64,000 nucleotides of DNA from Mariprofundus sp. EBB-1 (GCF_003665155.1 NZ_RCFQ01000002.1:62001-126000); one strand, 5' to 3'. Shown: positions 42,888 to 53,113, counted from the first letter of the stretch. The notes: generated by a model not told the origin, from the sequence alone. Translations and numbers: made by a program.

Positions 42888-43352
42888 ATGAGATGGTGGG
42901 TGGTTGCATTGGGAAATGGCGCAAACAGAGAACAATTACGTGCACACAGGCAGGTTTTTTGGGATGCATGGCATAAGGCTCAGGCAGATTTACCGCTGAA
43001 TGCTCTGGAGGTGCGCATTGGCCGTGTGATTCAAATGCATCCGGAATATCATCATTTCTTTGATGATATGGATGATTTTCTCGAACGTGATTTTCAGGTG
43101 GATGATGGCATGAATCCATATTTACATCTCTCTCTGCATTTGGCGCTGGAAGAACAAGCTGCTACCAAGCACCCGCCTGAAATGGCAAGAGCGTTGCATC
43201 ACCTGATAACGGCCAACGGTTTGGATCGCCATGATGCATTGCATAAAATTCTCGAAATATTAGCAGAGAGCGTTTATGAATCTCAGCGCACAGGCAGAGA
43301 GCCGGATGTGCTTGTCTATGCAGAGCAGTTGAAAGGATTGGTGAAATTATGA
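42888..43352 (+). CDS. DUF1841 family protein
   Basis: A 154-residue cytosolic protein with the DUF1841 pattern: REQLRAHRQVFWDAWHKAQ, LEVRIGRVIQMHPEYHHFF, NPYLHLSLHLALEEQAATKHP. Function unknown. The start is uncertain: ATG 42888 has no ribosome site, while TTG 42912 follows GGTGGGTGG and would make the protein eight residues shorter. It overlaps the next gene by 4 bp. Confidence 0.85.
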   Translation: MRWWVVALGNGANREQLRAHRQVFWDAWHKAQADLPLNALEVRIGRVIQMHPEYHHFFDDMDDFLERDFQVDDGMNPYLHLSLHLALEEQAATKHPPEMARALHHLITANGLDRHDALHKILEILAESVYESQRTGREPDVLVYAEQLKGLVKL

Positions 43353-43678
43353 TTCGAAGTTTTTTTGTATCACTGTTCTTTTTCTTTGGCCCGGCACTTC
43401 TATTGTTCATGCTGCGTAACCTAATGCTATTGCTGCTTTTGAAAGCAAAAGCCAAACAGGAAAAAGTAGCAGAAGTAGAGGTGATCGATATCACTCCGGT
43501 GAAGAAAGATCGTGCACCAACGTGGTTTTATGCGCTTGTTGTAGTTATTAGTTTAAGTTGCGCTACTACGGTATTTATGAATCTGGAGCGTGGTGGTGCA
43601 GAAGTGCAGCATTATGTGCCAGCGCATACCGATGCATCAGGTAATATTATTCCCGGTGAATGGAAAAGTAAGCCATAG
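43349..43678 (+). CDS. Hypothetical two-helix membrane protein
   Basis: A 109-residue protein with two hydrophobic segments (about 4-32, very rich in Phe and Leu, and 60-78) and a short polar C-terminus (DASGNIIPGEWKSKP). It overlaps the DUF1841 gene by ATGA and precedes the AddB-like gene by 33 bp. The family is not recognised. Its pairing with DUF1841 suggests a shared role. Confidence 0.75.
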   Translation: MIRSFFVSLFFFFGPALLLFMLRNLMLLLLLKAKAKQEKVAEVEVIDITPVKKDRAPTWFYALVVVISLSCATTVFMNLERGGAEVQHYVPAHTDASGNIIPGEWKSKP

Positions 43679-43711
43679 TTGCAACGTTGCCGACTGCTGA
43701 CTTGATATCTG

Positions 43712-46441
43712 ATGAGTAATCAATTGAATCTTCCTTCTATAGATGCGAGCGATGTGTCGGCGAGCCTGAATGCTGGTGCTGTACTGTTAACATCCTCTTC
43801 ACGCTTGGCTCTGGATTGGAAACGGCGGCTGGTTACAGAGCGTGTCGGGCTGGTGTGTGAAACACCTGAAGTGTTTGCATGGCAGGCGTGGCTTAATGCG
43901 CTGACCATGGATATCGCAGCCATGCCGGTTGCACTGAATCGTATGCAGGAGCGATGTCTGTGGGAGCAGACGATCAGCCATGATCTACCTGAAGTATCGA
44001 CAGCTTCGGTGCGTGGATTGGCGGGGCATGCGATAGAGGCTTATGCCTTGATGCAGGATTTTCAGGTAGATATGGCTGAGCTGGCGTTTGGCGGTTCAGA
44101 GGCAGAAGCACTGGCGCGCTGGATAAAGGTGATGCAGTTGCATTTTAGCGATGGTGTTTATGCCGGTCGCATGTTGAGTGCCGATACAGGTTTACAATTG
44201 CTGCAACATATTGAGCAGGTAAATCAGCCTGAAACCATACTGCTGAGCGGTTTTGAGACATATTCACCGCTTCAAAAACGTCTGTTATCTGCGTTGCAAA
44301 GCTCAGGCTGCAACGTGATGCAGCTTAAGGCTGATCTCCCATCAGGTGCGACCACGCTTTTTGCTTGTAGTGATGAAATATCTGAATATCGGCATATTGC
44401 ATCACGTATTAAAACCTTGTTGGAGCAAACTCCGCATCTACGCATTGCTGTGGCAACCAGTGCTGCGATTACGGATCTGTCGGCGTTAACAAGGGAGTTG
44501 GATGATGTGCTGGTGCCAACACATCGTTTGGACCCAACCGATATGACGCGCTCGATCTCTGTCAGCGGGGAGGCCTTATCTGAAACGCCGATGATCAGTC
44601 AATTGATACACGTGCTGGGGTTGGCAGGCAAATCTTCGCTCTCATTCCAGGAGTTTTCGACGCTTCTGTTTTCACCCTGGTTAAAAGATTATACCTCCGA
44701 GCGCCTGGCTCGGGCTGCGTTGGATGCAAAGTATCGTCAATATAACAGGCACAGTTTGAGTCTGAGCAGTTTGATCGACTCACCGGATGTGCGCCAGTTG
44801 CCAGCATTGCAGTCGGTGATCAGGGCTCTGATGCTTTGGGATAAGCGCAGCCGTAGTGCCAACGCATGGGTGAAAGCCGTACATGAGTTATTGAAATCAA
44901 CAGGGTTTGTGCCGCAAGGGCATGAAGATGAGGAACTGCGTAGTAATCGGGACATCCGTCAGATGAATGCATTTCGGGATGTGTTGACCTCTCTGGTAGC
45001 AGTGGATGCGGTTACGTCTAACATCAGCTGGACACAGTTTTTGTCGTTGTTACGCAGAGCTTGTACCGATGTGCGGCTGGTTTCTATGGCCAAGTATAGC
45101 AATGTGGAAGTGATTCCATTGACGCAGATATCCGGCTTGCGTTTTGATCACTTGTTGGTGGCCGCACTGGACGGGGAGTCATTTCCACCAGTTTTCAGAC
45201 CGCAGCCCATGCTTCCAGTTCGCGTGCAGATGAAATATGGCATGCCGATGAGCAGTGGTGCGCAGCTTTTTGAATCGGCTCAACAATTGTGGCAAGCCGT
45301 GCAGTGTGCAGCTCCCTGTGTGGAAATATCCTATGCCAAACAACGGGATGGAAAAGAGCTGTTGCCATCATCGTTTGTAGCTGACTTAGAAGAACACACA
45401 GGTGAAGCCATTATTTCCCTCATCACTGCCTTACCGATGGAGGGCATGGATGATTTATCGGTAGTGCCACTCTCTCCCGAACAGCATGTTAAAGGCGGCA
45501 CATCGATTATTAAAAATCAGTCGTCCTGTCCGTTCAGGGCATTTGCCACTCATCGTTTGGGCATTGCAGCGCTGGGCGAAACATCACCTGGTATTGAAGC
45601 TAGTAGTAAGGGTTCATTGATCCATCTGGCGCTGGAATATATTTGGCAGCAATTACAAACACAGGCAACACTGGCTGCACTTGCTGATGATGCGGTGATG
45701 GAATTGATCCATGCCGCCATTTTGCATGCTTGGAATAGCACATATCTGTCGGTGGATGAGCGGACACGAAGCTTTGAGCAGAAACGCATGTCTGCTGTGT
45801 TGCGCGCGTGGCTGGAGCTGGAACTGGAGCGGCCAGATTTCAGAGTGGAGGCCATTGAACAATCTTATGTGATGCGCTTGCCTGAATTCGCGTGGCAGGG
45901 GCATGATGTGAATGCTGGTGATGCCTCTGAACGCACGCAGTTTGAGGTGAATATTAAAGCCGATCGTATGGATGTGGATGCATCGGGTCGTCGTATTTTG
46001 ATTGATTATAAAACAGGAGCCAGGCAATCCACATCGAAATGGCTGCTGCATGCATCTGATGACGGGGATGCCTCTGCTGAGCGTATTGAAGAGCCTCAGT
46101 TGCCACAATATGCATTGGCTGCTGGACTGGGTGTAGATGATGCGGTGGCGTTTGCACGTGTACGTAGTAGCGACATGGCTTTTGAAGGTCTGTGTGGTGA
46201 CGATATTGGCATCAAAGGTATTGCTGCTTGTGATGGCAAGCGCGGCTTACCGGATGATTGGCAGGATGTGTTGGATGATTGGAAAATGAATATCAATGTG
46301 CTGGCTACAGAGTTTGTAGAAGGGCGTTGTGATGTGTCTCCCCGCAATGCGGCAGCGTGCCAGTATTGCGGCTTTGAGGCGATTTGCAGGATAGATGAGA
46401 TGCGCGTTGATCATGCGCTGGAGCACATTGATGAGCGCTGA
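43712..46441 (+). CDS. AddB-like PD-(D/E)XK nuclease
   Basis: A 909-residue protein resembling the proteobacterial AddB-like recombination nuclease group. The N-terminal part has a helicase-like outline without a Walker A motif. The C-terminal nuclease domain has RILIDYKTGARQ (catalytic Asp and Lys of PD-(D/E)XK) and four cysteines (SSCPFRAF, then CQYCGFEAIC) placed as in the AddB iron-sulfur cluster. It should act with the helicase encoded next in processing double-strand breaks. It overlaps that gene by 11 bp. Confidence 0.88.
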   Translation: MSNQLNLPSIDASDVSASLNAGAVLLTSSSRLALDWKRRLVTERVGLVCETPEVFAWQAWLNALTMDIAAMPVALNRMQERCLWEQTISHDLPEVSTASVRGLAGHAIEAYALMQDFQVDMAELAFGGSEAEALARWIKVMQLHFSDGVYAGRMLSADTGLQLLQHIEQVNQPETILLSGFETYSPLQKRLLSALQSSGCNVMQLKADLPSGATTLFACSDEISEYRHIASRIKTLLEQTPHLRIAVATSAAITDLSALTRELDDVLVPTHRLDPTDMTRSISVSGEALSETPMISQLIHVLGLAGKSSLSFQEFSTLLFSPWLKDYTSERLARAALDAKYRQYNRHSLSLSSLIDSPDVRQLPALQSVIRALMLWDKRSRSANAWVKAVHELLKSTGFVPQGHEDEELRSNRDIRQMNAFRDVLTSLVAVDAVTSNISWTQFLSLLRRACTDVRLVSMAKYSNVEVIPLTQISGLRFDHLLVAALDGESFPPVFRPQPMLPVRVQMKYGMPMSSGAQLFESAQQLWQAVQCAAPCVEISYAKQRDGKELLPSSFVADLEEHTGEAIISLITALPMEGMDDLSVVPLSPEQHVKGGTSIIKNQSSCPFRAFATHRLGIAALGETSPGIEASSKGSLIHLALEYIWQQLQTQATLAALADDAVMELIHAAILHAWNSTYLSVDERTRSFEQKRMSAVLRAWLELELERPDFRVEAIEQSYVMRLPEFAWQGHDVNAGDASERTQFEVNIKADRMDVDASGRRILIDYKTGARQSTSKWLLHASDDGDASAERIEEPQLPQYALAAGLGVDDAVAFARVRSSDMAFEGLCGDDIGIKGIAACDGKRGLPDDWQDVLDDWKMNINVLATEFVEGRCDVSPRNAAACQYCGFEAICRIDEMRVDHALEHIDER

Positions 46442-49400
46442 AGTACGGCTGAAAGCACGCCATCCCGCCGGTTCTTTTCTGGTACAGGCACCGGCAGGCT
46501 CCGGTAAAACAGAACTACTCAGTCAGCGCATTTTAGCTCTGTTGGCGATTGTTGAAGAACCCGAAGAGGTGCTGGCACTTACCTTTACACGAAAAGCGGC
46601 AGCTGAAATGCGTACGCGGGTACTTGAATCACTCATGGCTGCTAAGCCGGATGCTTCAGCATTGCACAAGATGGAAAGCTGGAAACTGGCCCAACAAGTG
46701 ATGCTGCGTTCAGAAGAGAAAGGGTGGCATTTAACGGCGCATCCGACCCGCCTGCGTATCATGACGCTCGATAGTTTGACCTACTCTATAGCACGGCAGC
46801 TGCCTCTGTTATCCGGTTTTGGTGATATGCCAACACCATCGGAGCATGCACAGCTGGCCTATAGGGAGGCTGCCGAGGCAGCCTTGAATGAAACTATGCG
46901 TGATTTTCCTGATGCTGCGGAAGATGTGTTGCTGCATTTGGATCATAATGCGGTAACGCTTATTGCTCTGCTGGCAGATATGTTGGGCAAACGGGAGCAG
47001 TGGCTCGATGAGATTGCCATGCATGGCCGTGATATGGACTCTTTACGCTTGATGCTGGAGCAGAATCTGGCCGATATCATGATGCATAAACTTGATGCCT
47101 GTGATGCATTGGTGCCGATCGATGTGAAAGCGGCGCTGCCCGGATTAATGCGTTTTGCCGGTGAGCAGAAAAAAGATGAGCTGCTTCAACAGATCGGTGC
47201 GTGGCCGAAGGCTTCGCTGGATCTGCTGCCACAATGGCAGTTGATTGCGAATTTTTTATTGACCGCGTCAGGCTCCGATTATCGTAAAGCCGGTGGTGTG
47301 ACGGTGCGTTTGGGGTTCCCGGCTGGTAAAGCCTTTGCGAATGAGAAAGATCAATTCAAGCAACTGCTCGATACTTTGGCAGGCGGTGGTGAACAGGCAT
47401 TGGCGTTGGCAACACTGCTGCATGAGATTCGCCAGATGCCTGATAGTGCGGCTATTGAGAGCACACAATGGCAGGTGCTGGAATCGTTGTTTCTATTGTT
47501 GGTTCTGGCCAATAAACATCTGCAAATATCTGTTGGTAGACAAGGGGAAGCTGATTTCACAGAAATTGCCTTGCGTGCGATGGAGGCACTTGGCGCCAAT
47601 GATGCGGTGCCGGGTGATCTGTTAATGAAACTGGATTACCGCATTCATCATATTCTTGTGGATGAGTTTCAGGATACCTCGTATTTGCAAATGCATCTGT
47701 TGCAATGTCTAACGGCTGGATGGCAGGAGGGAGATGGAATACATCGCAGCCTGTTCATGGTTGGTGATCCGATGCAATCGATCTACAGATTCCGTAAAGC
47801 AGAAGTCGGTCTGTTTCTCAATGCTGCCAATAATGCGGCAGGTTTGCCGTTGGTTGAAGCCTTGCAGCTGGAGCGCAACTTTCGTTCTGCGCCGGCCATT
47901 GTAGATTGGGTGAACCGTGCTTTTCAATGCATTTTCCCTGCCGTACAGGATGTGATCTCCGGTGCCGTAGTACATGCACCTGCCGTAGCTGCATTGGCGC
48001 ATGAAGGCTCTGTAAATCTGCATATTCAACATGCTAAGAATGCCGATGTAGAAGCTGAAACGGTGCGTCGTTTGGTACAGCAGGCATTGGCAACACCTTC
48101 TGCCAGGGGAGAACCACAGCGGATTGGTATTCTGGCGCGTTCGCGTAAGCATTTGCATGCCATTATGCAATCTTTGCAGCTTGCAGGAATTGCCTTTCGC
48201 GCCATCAATATTTTACCGCTGCATGCCAGGCCTGAAGTGCGTTTGTTGCGGGCCTTATTGCGGGCGCTGCTGCATCCGGCTGATCGCGAATCATGGGCTA
48301 CGATTCTCAGAGCGCCATGCTGTGGTCTGGAAAGTTATGATATGGCGGTGTTGCTTGCTGGTCATGATCAGCCTGTCTGGTCGTTGTTACAGGATGATGA
48401 TCTGTTTCAGCAATTAAGCATGGATGCACAGGTGCGCATTAGATCTATGCGCACCATTCTGGAACCATGTTTGGCGATGAGTGGCAAGGTGGCTGTCAGG
48501 GAACTGTTGCAAACGGCATGGTTGCGTATGTCGATGCCAGCAATGATTGATGCGTCGGCCAGTTTGAATGTGGATGCTACGCTGGCATTGATTGGGTCAC
48601 TGGAGCAGGGCGGGCGTATTGATTTTGCTCAGTTGGATGAGCGACTGGAAAAACTCTATGCAACGCCGGATGCAAGCGCATCCGCAGCGCAGGTGGAGTT
48701 GATGACCATGCATGGAGCCAAAGGCTCGCAATGGGATGTGGTTATCTTACCGGGCTTGGGCAACAAGGGCGCTAATGTTGATACACCGCTGTTGGCATTC
48801 AGTGAGGTGCCTGTGGCAGGCGGAGCGATGCCGTTAATGGCGGTGAAAGCCTCAACGCGGCAGAAAGATGCGCTTTATTCCATGGTGAGCAGTGTAGAGA
48901 AGAGCAAAGACAATAATGAGCTACAGCGCCTGCTTTATGTTGCCTGCACGCGCGCTGAAACGCATTTGCATCTGCTTGGTCATGTCTCTGAGGTGAAAGG
49001 AGAAGCGACAACCGGCTCCTTGTTGCACCTTTTGTTATCTGAAGATGAGGGTTGCTTTGGTGCGCAGATGAGGAATGTCGAAGCTGGTGATCAGTCGATT
49101 GCCGGTAATCCATTGGGCTTGAAAAGGGTCAGTCATGCGTTGGATGTGTCAGCGGTGATTTCTGATGATGCAGAACAGGTGGGTATGCATGATCAGGAGG
49201 TTGAATACGTTTGGGCAGGGGCTGAGGCTGCGCCTGTGGGTAACGCAGTGCATGCAGCGTTGCAGCATATTGCGCAGCTGGGTATTGAGCACTGGTCTGA
49301 TGAGCATACGCAACGGGAATTGAATATGTTGAATCGCACGCTGATTGCCGAAGGCTTATCGGGAGGTATGTTGAAGGCTGCCTCCATACGCTGTGCCGAG

Positions 49401-49772
49401 GGTTTGCAGCGTGTGTTAAGCAGTGAGAAGGCTCGATGGATTCTTTCAGATCGACATCAGGATGCACACGCGGAATGGGCATTGAGTTCGGAGAATGATG
49501 GTTTTATTTCGCATAATATTATTGACCGTAGCTTCATTGATGAACAGGGCATACGCTGGATTATCGATTATAAGACGGCCTCACATGAGGGCGGTAGTTT
49601 GGAAATATTTTTAAAGGAAGAGGTGAAACGCCATACTTCACAGCTGCAACGCTATGCTCTTATTTTGAAAAATAGAGAACCTAAGCGAGAGATTAGGGCG
49701 GCTCTTTATTTCCCTATGCTGGATGCATGGTCTGAGCTTGATCTCTGTAAGCTTGACCGGGATTCAGAGTGA
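46431..49772 (+). CDS. AddA-like UvrD/Rep helicase-nuclease
   Basis: A 1113-residue superfamily I helicase. Walker A is VQAPAGSGKTELL, motif Ia is LALTFTRKAAAEM, motif II is HILVDEFQDTS, motif III is MVGDPMQSIYRFRKAEV, motif IV is LERNFRSAPAIVDWVN, motif V is MTMHGAKGSQWDVVI and motif VI is LLYVACTRAETHL. The C-terminal nuclease module has WIIDYKTASH. ATG 46431 lies inside the end of the addB-like gene; an in-frame Met 12 codons upstream is less likely. It resects DNA ends for RecA-dependent repair. Confidence 0.93.
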   Translation: MSAEVRLKARHPAGSFLVQAPAGSGKTELLSQRILALLAIVEEPEEVLALTFTRKAAAEMRTRVLESLMAAKPDASALHKMESWKLAQQVMLRSEEKGWHLTAHPTRLRIMTLDSLTYSIARQLPLLSGFGDMPTPSEHAQLAYREAAEAALNETMRDFPDAAEDVLLHLDHNAVTLIALLADMLGKREQWLDEIAMHGRDMDSLRLMLEQNLADIMMHKLDACDALVPIDVKAALPGLMRFAGEQKKDELLQQIGAWPKASLDLLPQWQLIANFLLTASGSDYRKAGGVTVRLGFPAGKAFANEKDQFKQLLDTLAGGGEQALALATLLHEIRQMPDSAAIESTQWQVLESLFLLLVLANKHLQISVGRQGEADFTEIALRAMEALGANDAVPGDLLMKLDYRIHHILVDEFQDTSYLQMHLLQCLTAGWQEGDGIHRSLFMVGDPMQSIYRFRKAEVGLFLNAANNAAGLPLVEALQLERNFRSAPAIVDWVNRAFQCIFPAVQDVISGAVVHAPAVAALAHEGSVNLHIQHAKNADVEAETVRRLVQQALATPSARGEPQRIGILARSRKHLHAIMQSLQLAGIAFRAINILPLHARPEVRLLRALLRALLHPADRESWATILRAPCCGLESYDMAVLLAGHDQPVWSLLQDDDLFQQLSMDAQVRIRSMRTILEPCLAMSGKVAVRELLQTAWLRMSMPAMIDASASLNVDATLALIGSLEQGGRIDFAQLDERLEKLYATPDASASAAQVELMTMHGAKGSQWDVVILPGLGNKGANVDTPLLAFSEVPVAGGAMPLMAVKASTRQKDALYSMVSSVEKSKDNNELQRLLYVACTRAETHLHLLGHVSEVKGEATTGSLLHLLLSEDEGCFGAQMRNVEAGDQSIAGNPLGLKRVSHALDVSAVISDDAEQVGMHDQEVEYVWAGAEAAPVGNAVHAALQHIAQLGIEHWSDEHTQRELNMLNRTLIAEGLSGGMLKAASIRCAEGLQRVLSSEKARWILSDRHQDAHAEWALSSENDGFISHNIIDRSFIDEQGIRWIIDYKTASHEGGSLEIFLKEEVKRHTSQLQRYALILKNREPKREIRAALYFPMLDAWSELDLCKLDRDSE

Positions 49773-49859
49773 GTTGTTGATTTCCGGCGACATGTTTTTT
49801 TGCACGAATGTTTCTTCAATATCTTTATTATCAGGGCTTTATGGGGTTTCCACAGAGGC

Positions 49860-49880
49860 TGTGGATAACTATGTGGATGA
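49860..49880 (+). promoter_or_regulatory. Paired DnaA-box-like sites
   Basis: TGTGGATAA at 49860-49868 is the complement of the consensus DnaA box TTATCCACA, and TGTGGATGA at 49872-49880 differs by one base. A near match (AGTGGATAA) lies at 50050-50058 and another exact copy inside the next gene at 51102-51110. An AT-rich tract with a palindrome (ACTATAA/TTATAGT, 49962-49982) lies between. No dnaA, dnaN or gyrase gene is close, so this is more likely a DnaA-titrating or regulatory site than an origin. Confidence 0.4.
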
Positions 49881-50050
49881 ATGAAGGCATTGGCCTGCTT
49901 TTATTACATTTCGGTGACATGCGTTCGGAATGCTTAATTATTGGGCATTAATCTTTCATTAACTATAACAGTTGTTTATAGTATTTTACTTAAAGTGAAA
50001 CATCTAAATAATTGCTTATCATCTAGATTATTCTTTAAGGCCTTGAAAAA

Positions 50051-51127
50051 GTGGATAATGTTGAAATGATGATTGTTTTTAAGTCGGATATGGTGTATCA
50101 AGCCAATATGATCAACAAAAAGACACCTGTGTTATTAGTGACGTTTTTTCTTGCTTTTTTACAGATGCTTACAGTGGTGGGGGCGTCTGAAGCGCGCGAT
50201 GAAGAGGTCATCGAATATACTGGCATGTGCGATGCATCGGCAGCGATAGCGATTGATTCATCCACCTTTGTCGTGGCTAATGACGAAGATAATATTTTGA
50301 GATTCTATCGTCATGACGGAATTGAACACGGGCCGATACAAAGCTTCGATCTCGGACCTTTTTTAAACCTGGATGCGAAACATCCGGAAGCCGATATCGA
50401 AGCTGCAGCGCAGATTGGTAATCGTATTTACTGGATCACATCACATGCCAGAAATAAAAAGGGCAAACGTCGATCAAGTCGGTATAAGTTTTTTGCCACG
50501 CAGGTAGATGATTTGGCTGGCGAAGTTGTTGTTAGATTTGTCGGTCGGCCTTATGAGGCACTGGTTGAAGATATGATCCATGCCCCATCACTTCATCGAT
50601 TTGCGCTGCGGCAGGCATCCGGCTTAGCGGCCAAACATTATGGTAGTCTGAATATTGAGGGGCTCAGTACAGCACCGAATGGAGCATTGTTGATCGCTTT
50701 TCGCAGTCCGGTTCCTGATGGCAAAGCATTGCTTATCACGTTGAAAAATCCACAAGATCTGATTATTGGGAAGGCCGCCCGTTTCGGTGATGCGGTGTTG
50801 TTACCACTGCACGGGCTTGGTATTCGCGCTATGGCATTTATGGATCACCTGAATGCCTATATGATTGTAGCTGGCGCTTTTGATGGTCGAGATGCTTTTA
50901 AATTGTTTCTCTGGTCGGGCAGATCATCGGATGAGCCGGTGTTGATCAAGGCAATAGATCTACATGGGTTGCATCCTGAGACTGTGGTTGTTTATCCGCA
51001 TGAGAAGGAGCGGGTTCAGATATTAAGTGATGATGGTATGCGACGTGTGGCAGGAGGCCGCTGTAAAGATGCTGCTATCACGGCACGCAGGTTTCGAAGC
51101 ATGTGGATAACGGTTAAGAAGCGCTGA
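50051..51127 (+). CDS. DUF3616 domain protein, exported
   Basis: About 358 residues from GTG 50051; a start at ATG 50108 would place the signal peptide (NKKTPVLLVTFFLAFLQMLT...) at the N-terminus. The mature part is a DUF3616-like beta-propeller: YTGMCDASAAIAIDSSTFVV, ANDEDNILRFYRHDG, DIEAAAQIGNRIYWITSHAR, and the GSLNIEGLSTAPNGALLIAF blade. The function of the family is unknown; proteins of this type are secreted and may bind a polymer. It ends on the base before the convergent phosphatase gene. Confidence 0.85.
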   Translation: MDNVEMMIVFKSDMVYQANMINKKTPVLLVTFFLAFLQMLTVVGASEARDEEVIEYTGMCDASAAIAIDSSTFVVANDEDNILRFYRHDGIEHGPIQSFDLGPFLNLDAKHPEADIEAAAQIGNRIYWITSHARNKKGKRRSSRYKFFATQVDDLAGEVVVRFVGRPYEALVEDMIHAPSLHRFALRQASGLAAKHYGSLNIEGLSTAPNGALLIAFRSPVPDGKALLITLKNPQDLIIGKAARFGDAVLLPLHGLGIRAMAFMDHLNAYMIVAGAFDGRDAFKLFLWSGRSSDEPVLIKAIDLHGLHPETVVVYPHEKERVQILSDDGMRRVAGGRCKDAAITARRFRSMWITVKKR

Positions 51128-51817
51128 TTAGATATCGCTGTTCAGTATAAAAGTGCCATCACTGACTTCTTTGAGCTTAATGATTTTAGCATTACTGAGT
51201 TGATACCAGCCATCAGGTTGTAAGCCCTGAAGCAGCTCAATGATGCGCGTGCCGGAGTGATAATCACCAATCACCAAAATGTGTTGGCCTGAATTGCCAA
51301 ATGTACGAATGATCTTATCCGCTGCGAATGTTGTCTGAGTGATCCCTTCATCATAACTCTGGGTATAATACCTGTAGTGGGAGTGAGCATCAGGAAAGAT
51401 GAAGAAGGGTTTCATTTGCCTGTGAAGTTTAATCTTTGATCCGAATTTTAACCGGGCTGTATGTTGGATGGCTGGTTTTTTTTGCCAGCAGCACTCATCA
51501 AGGCTTGGCCATATCTCAGCAGTGCGTTTTGCTTGTTTCAGGAAAGGCAGAATGGTTTTTAGCGCGCGCTGTTGTGGGCCAACAATAATGTGATCGATGT
51601 CGAGCTGTTGCAGCTGTTTTGTAAGGCGTTGTACCTGTTGTTCTCCTGCCTTGGAAAGTGTGCGATCATTATTGATATTCGCAGTGCCAGTGGCATTGCT
51701 CATGGTTTCTGCATGGCGTACAAAATAGATCTCGGTTGCATGCGAGGTGAAGGTTTCAGCCCCGGCCTGAGTGCTTGCACAGAAAAGGGTGATGATGATC
51801 GGTAGTATTTTTAACAT
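51128..51817 (-). CDS. Exported histidine phosphatase superfamily protein
   Basis: A 229-residue protein with a signal peptide (about 1-20, ending AGA). The catalytic N-terminal RHAET (YFVRHAETMSNATGT) and a second His in VIGDYHSGTR identify the phosphoglycerate-mutase-like fold; SKAGEQQVQRL is also typical. Four residues in GDYHSG replace the usual GHS/GHN. Two Cys are adjacent (ECCW). It is periplasmic and of unknown substrate. Confidence 0.85.
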   Translation of the reverse strand: MLKILPIIITLFCASTQAGAETFTSHATEIYFVRHAETMSNATGTANINNDRTLSKAGEQQVQRLTKQLQQLDIDHIIVGPQQRALKTILPFLKQAKRTAEIWPSLDECCWQKKPAIQHTARLKFGSKIKLHRQMKPFFIFPDAHSHYRYYTQSYDEGITQTTFAADKIIRTFGNSGQHILVIGDYHSGTRIIELLQGLQPDGWYQLSNAKIIKLKEVSDGTFILNSDI

Positions 51818-51888
51818 TAGCGTAGCTTATCCAAGAAAATAAGATCAGGCAAAAACGGATGGTTGATTCGGATGATTGCCGATAATGT

Positions 51889-53091
51889 TTATGACTCGAC
51901 TATGGCCATGGCTGCGGCATAAGCGGAAGACCAGGCCCACTGAAAATTGAAGCCACCGAGATGGCCGGTGACATCGACCACCTCTCCAATGAAATAGAGG
52001 CCGGGGATCTTTTTGGATTCCATGCTTTTTGAAGAGAGCTCGTTGGTATCCACGCCGCCCACGGTCACTTCAGCAGTGCGATATCCTTCGGTGCCATTGG
52101 GTTTGAGTTGCCAGTCCTGCAGTAGCGAGATAATCAGTAGTAGTTGTTTTTTGTTGAGTTGACGGATTTTTGTCTCGCCCAACTCTCCGGCCATTAATAA
52201 TTGTACCAGACGCTTGGGTAGTAGCTCAGATAACACCGTTGTGAGTTGTGCATCCGGGCGTTGCTCTTTTAGTGCGAGCAGGGTGTTGATGCCAAGCTTC
52301 GGCAGTAGATTGATTGTAAGCGTGTCGCCCGGTTCCCAGTATGATGAGATTTGCAGTATGGCTGGGCCTGAAAGGCCACGGTGGGTGAATAGCATCGCTT
52401 CACTGAAGGCGTGGGGGCCGCAACTGACAGTGACATCAAGCGAAATGCCTGCCAATGATTTTAAGGACTCTTTTTCCTGGCCTGTAAAGGTGAAGGGTAC
52501 TAGCCCTGCAACAGGTTGATTGACGTTCAGGCCAAAGCGTTCGGCAAGCGTAATGCCAAAAGGGGTAGCGCCCATCTTGGGGATAGAGAGGCCGCCGGTG
52601 GCAATGACCAGCGATGTTGAAGTGAATGTGCCGCGATCACTCTCGACAGTGAATTGATGATTCTTTTCCGTGATGGTGTTGACCTTGGCATTGAGCTGGA
52701 TGCGCACACCATATTCACGGCAGGGGGCCATGAGCATTTCCAGAATTTCTTTGGCCGAATCATCACAGAATAGCTGGCCATGTTTGCGTTCGTGGTAGGA
52801 GATCTCTGCCGCTTCAACCATGTTGATAAAATCCTGCGCGCTAAATCGGGCCAGAGCAGACTTACAAAAGTGAGGATTGGCCGAAATAAAATGATTTGGA
52901 GTGGTTAAACGGTTGGTGAAATTGCAACGTCCACCGCCGGAGATCAGGATCTTTTTTCCTACCTTGTCAGCATGATCGAGTATCAACACGGATTGCCCCA
53001 TCTGCGCCGCAGTCGCTGCACACATCAATCCGGCGGCACCTGCACCAATGATAATGATGTCGTATGTGTTAGAGGTCATCGTGAAATCCAT
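51889..53091 (-). CDS. HI0933/YhiN-family flavoprotein
   Basis: A 400-residue FAD-binding protein. The N-terminal dinucleotide fold is IIIIGAGAAGLMCAATAA; family motifs include KILISGGGRCNFTN, GLSIPKMGATPFG, SGPAILQISSYW and the C-terminal GLYFIGEVVDVTGHLGGFN, then QWAWSSAYAAA. Such proteins are putative NAD(P)/FAD oxidoreductases (BaiN-like) without a settled function. ATG 53079 is an alternative start. It lies 22 bp from the tRNA gene. Confidence 0.92.
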   Translation of the reverse strand: MDFTMTSNTYDIIIIGAGAAGLMCAATAAQMGQSVLILDHADKVGKKILISGGGRCNFTNRLTTPNHFISANPHFCKSALARFSAQDFINMVEAAEISYHERKHGQLFCDDSAKEILEMLMAPCREYGVRIQLNAKVNTITEKNHQFTVESDRGTFTSTSLVIATGGLSIPKMGATPFGITLAERFGLNVNQPVAGLVPFTFTGQEKESLKSLAGISLDVTVSCGPHAFSEAMLFTHRGLSGPAILQISSYWEPGDTLTINLLPKLGINTLLALKEQRPDAQLTTVLSELLPKRLVQLLMAGELGETKIRQLNKKQLLLIISLLQDWQLKPNGTEGYRTAEVTVGGVDTNELSSKSMESKKIPGLYFIGEVVDVTGHLGGFNFQWAWSSAYAAAMAIVES

Positions 53092-53113
53092 TGTGTTGTG
53101 ATCTGTCTGTTTT

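Noticed and set aside
43712-49772. RecBCD or a plasmid/phage nuclease island
   Set aside because: Motif content and gene order fit a chromosomal AddB/AddA-like repair pair; no mobile genes are near.
49773-50050. Replication origin
   Set aside because: DnaA-box-like sites and AT-rich sequence are present, but no dnaA, dnaN, gyrB, rpmH, gidA or parAB gene is close.
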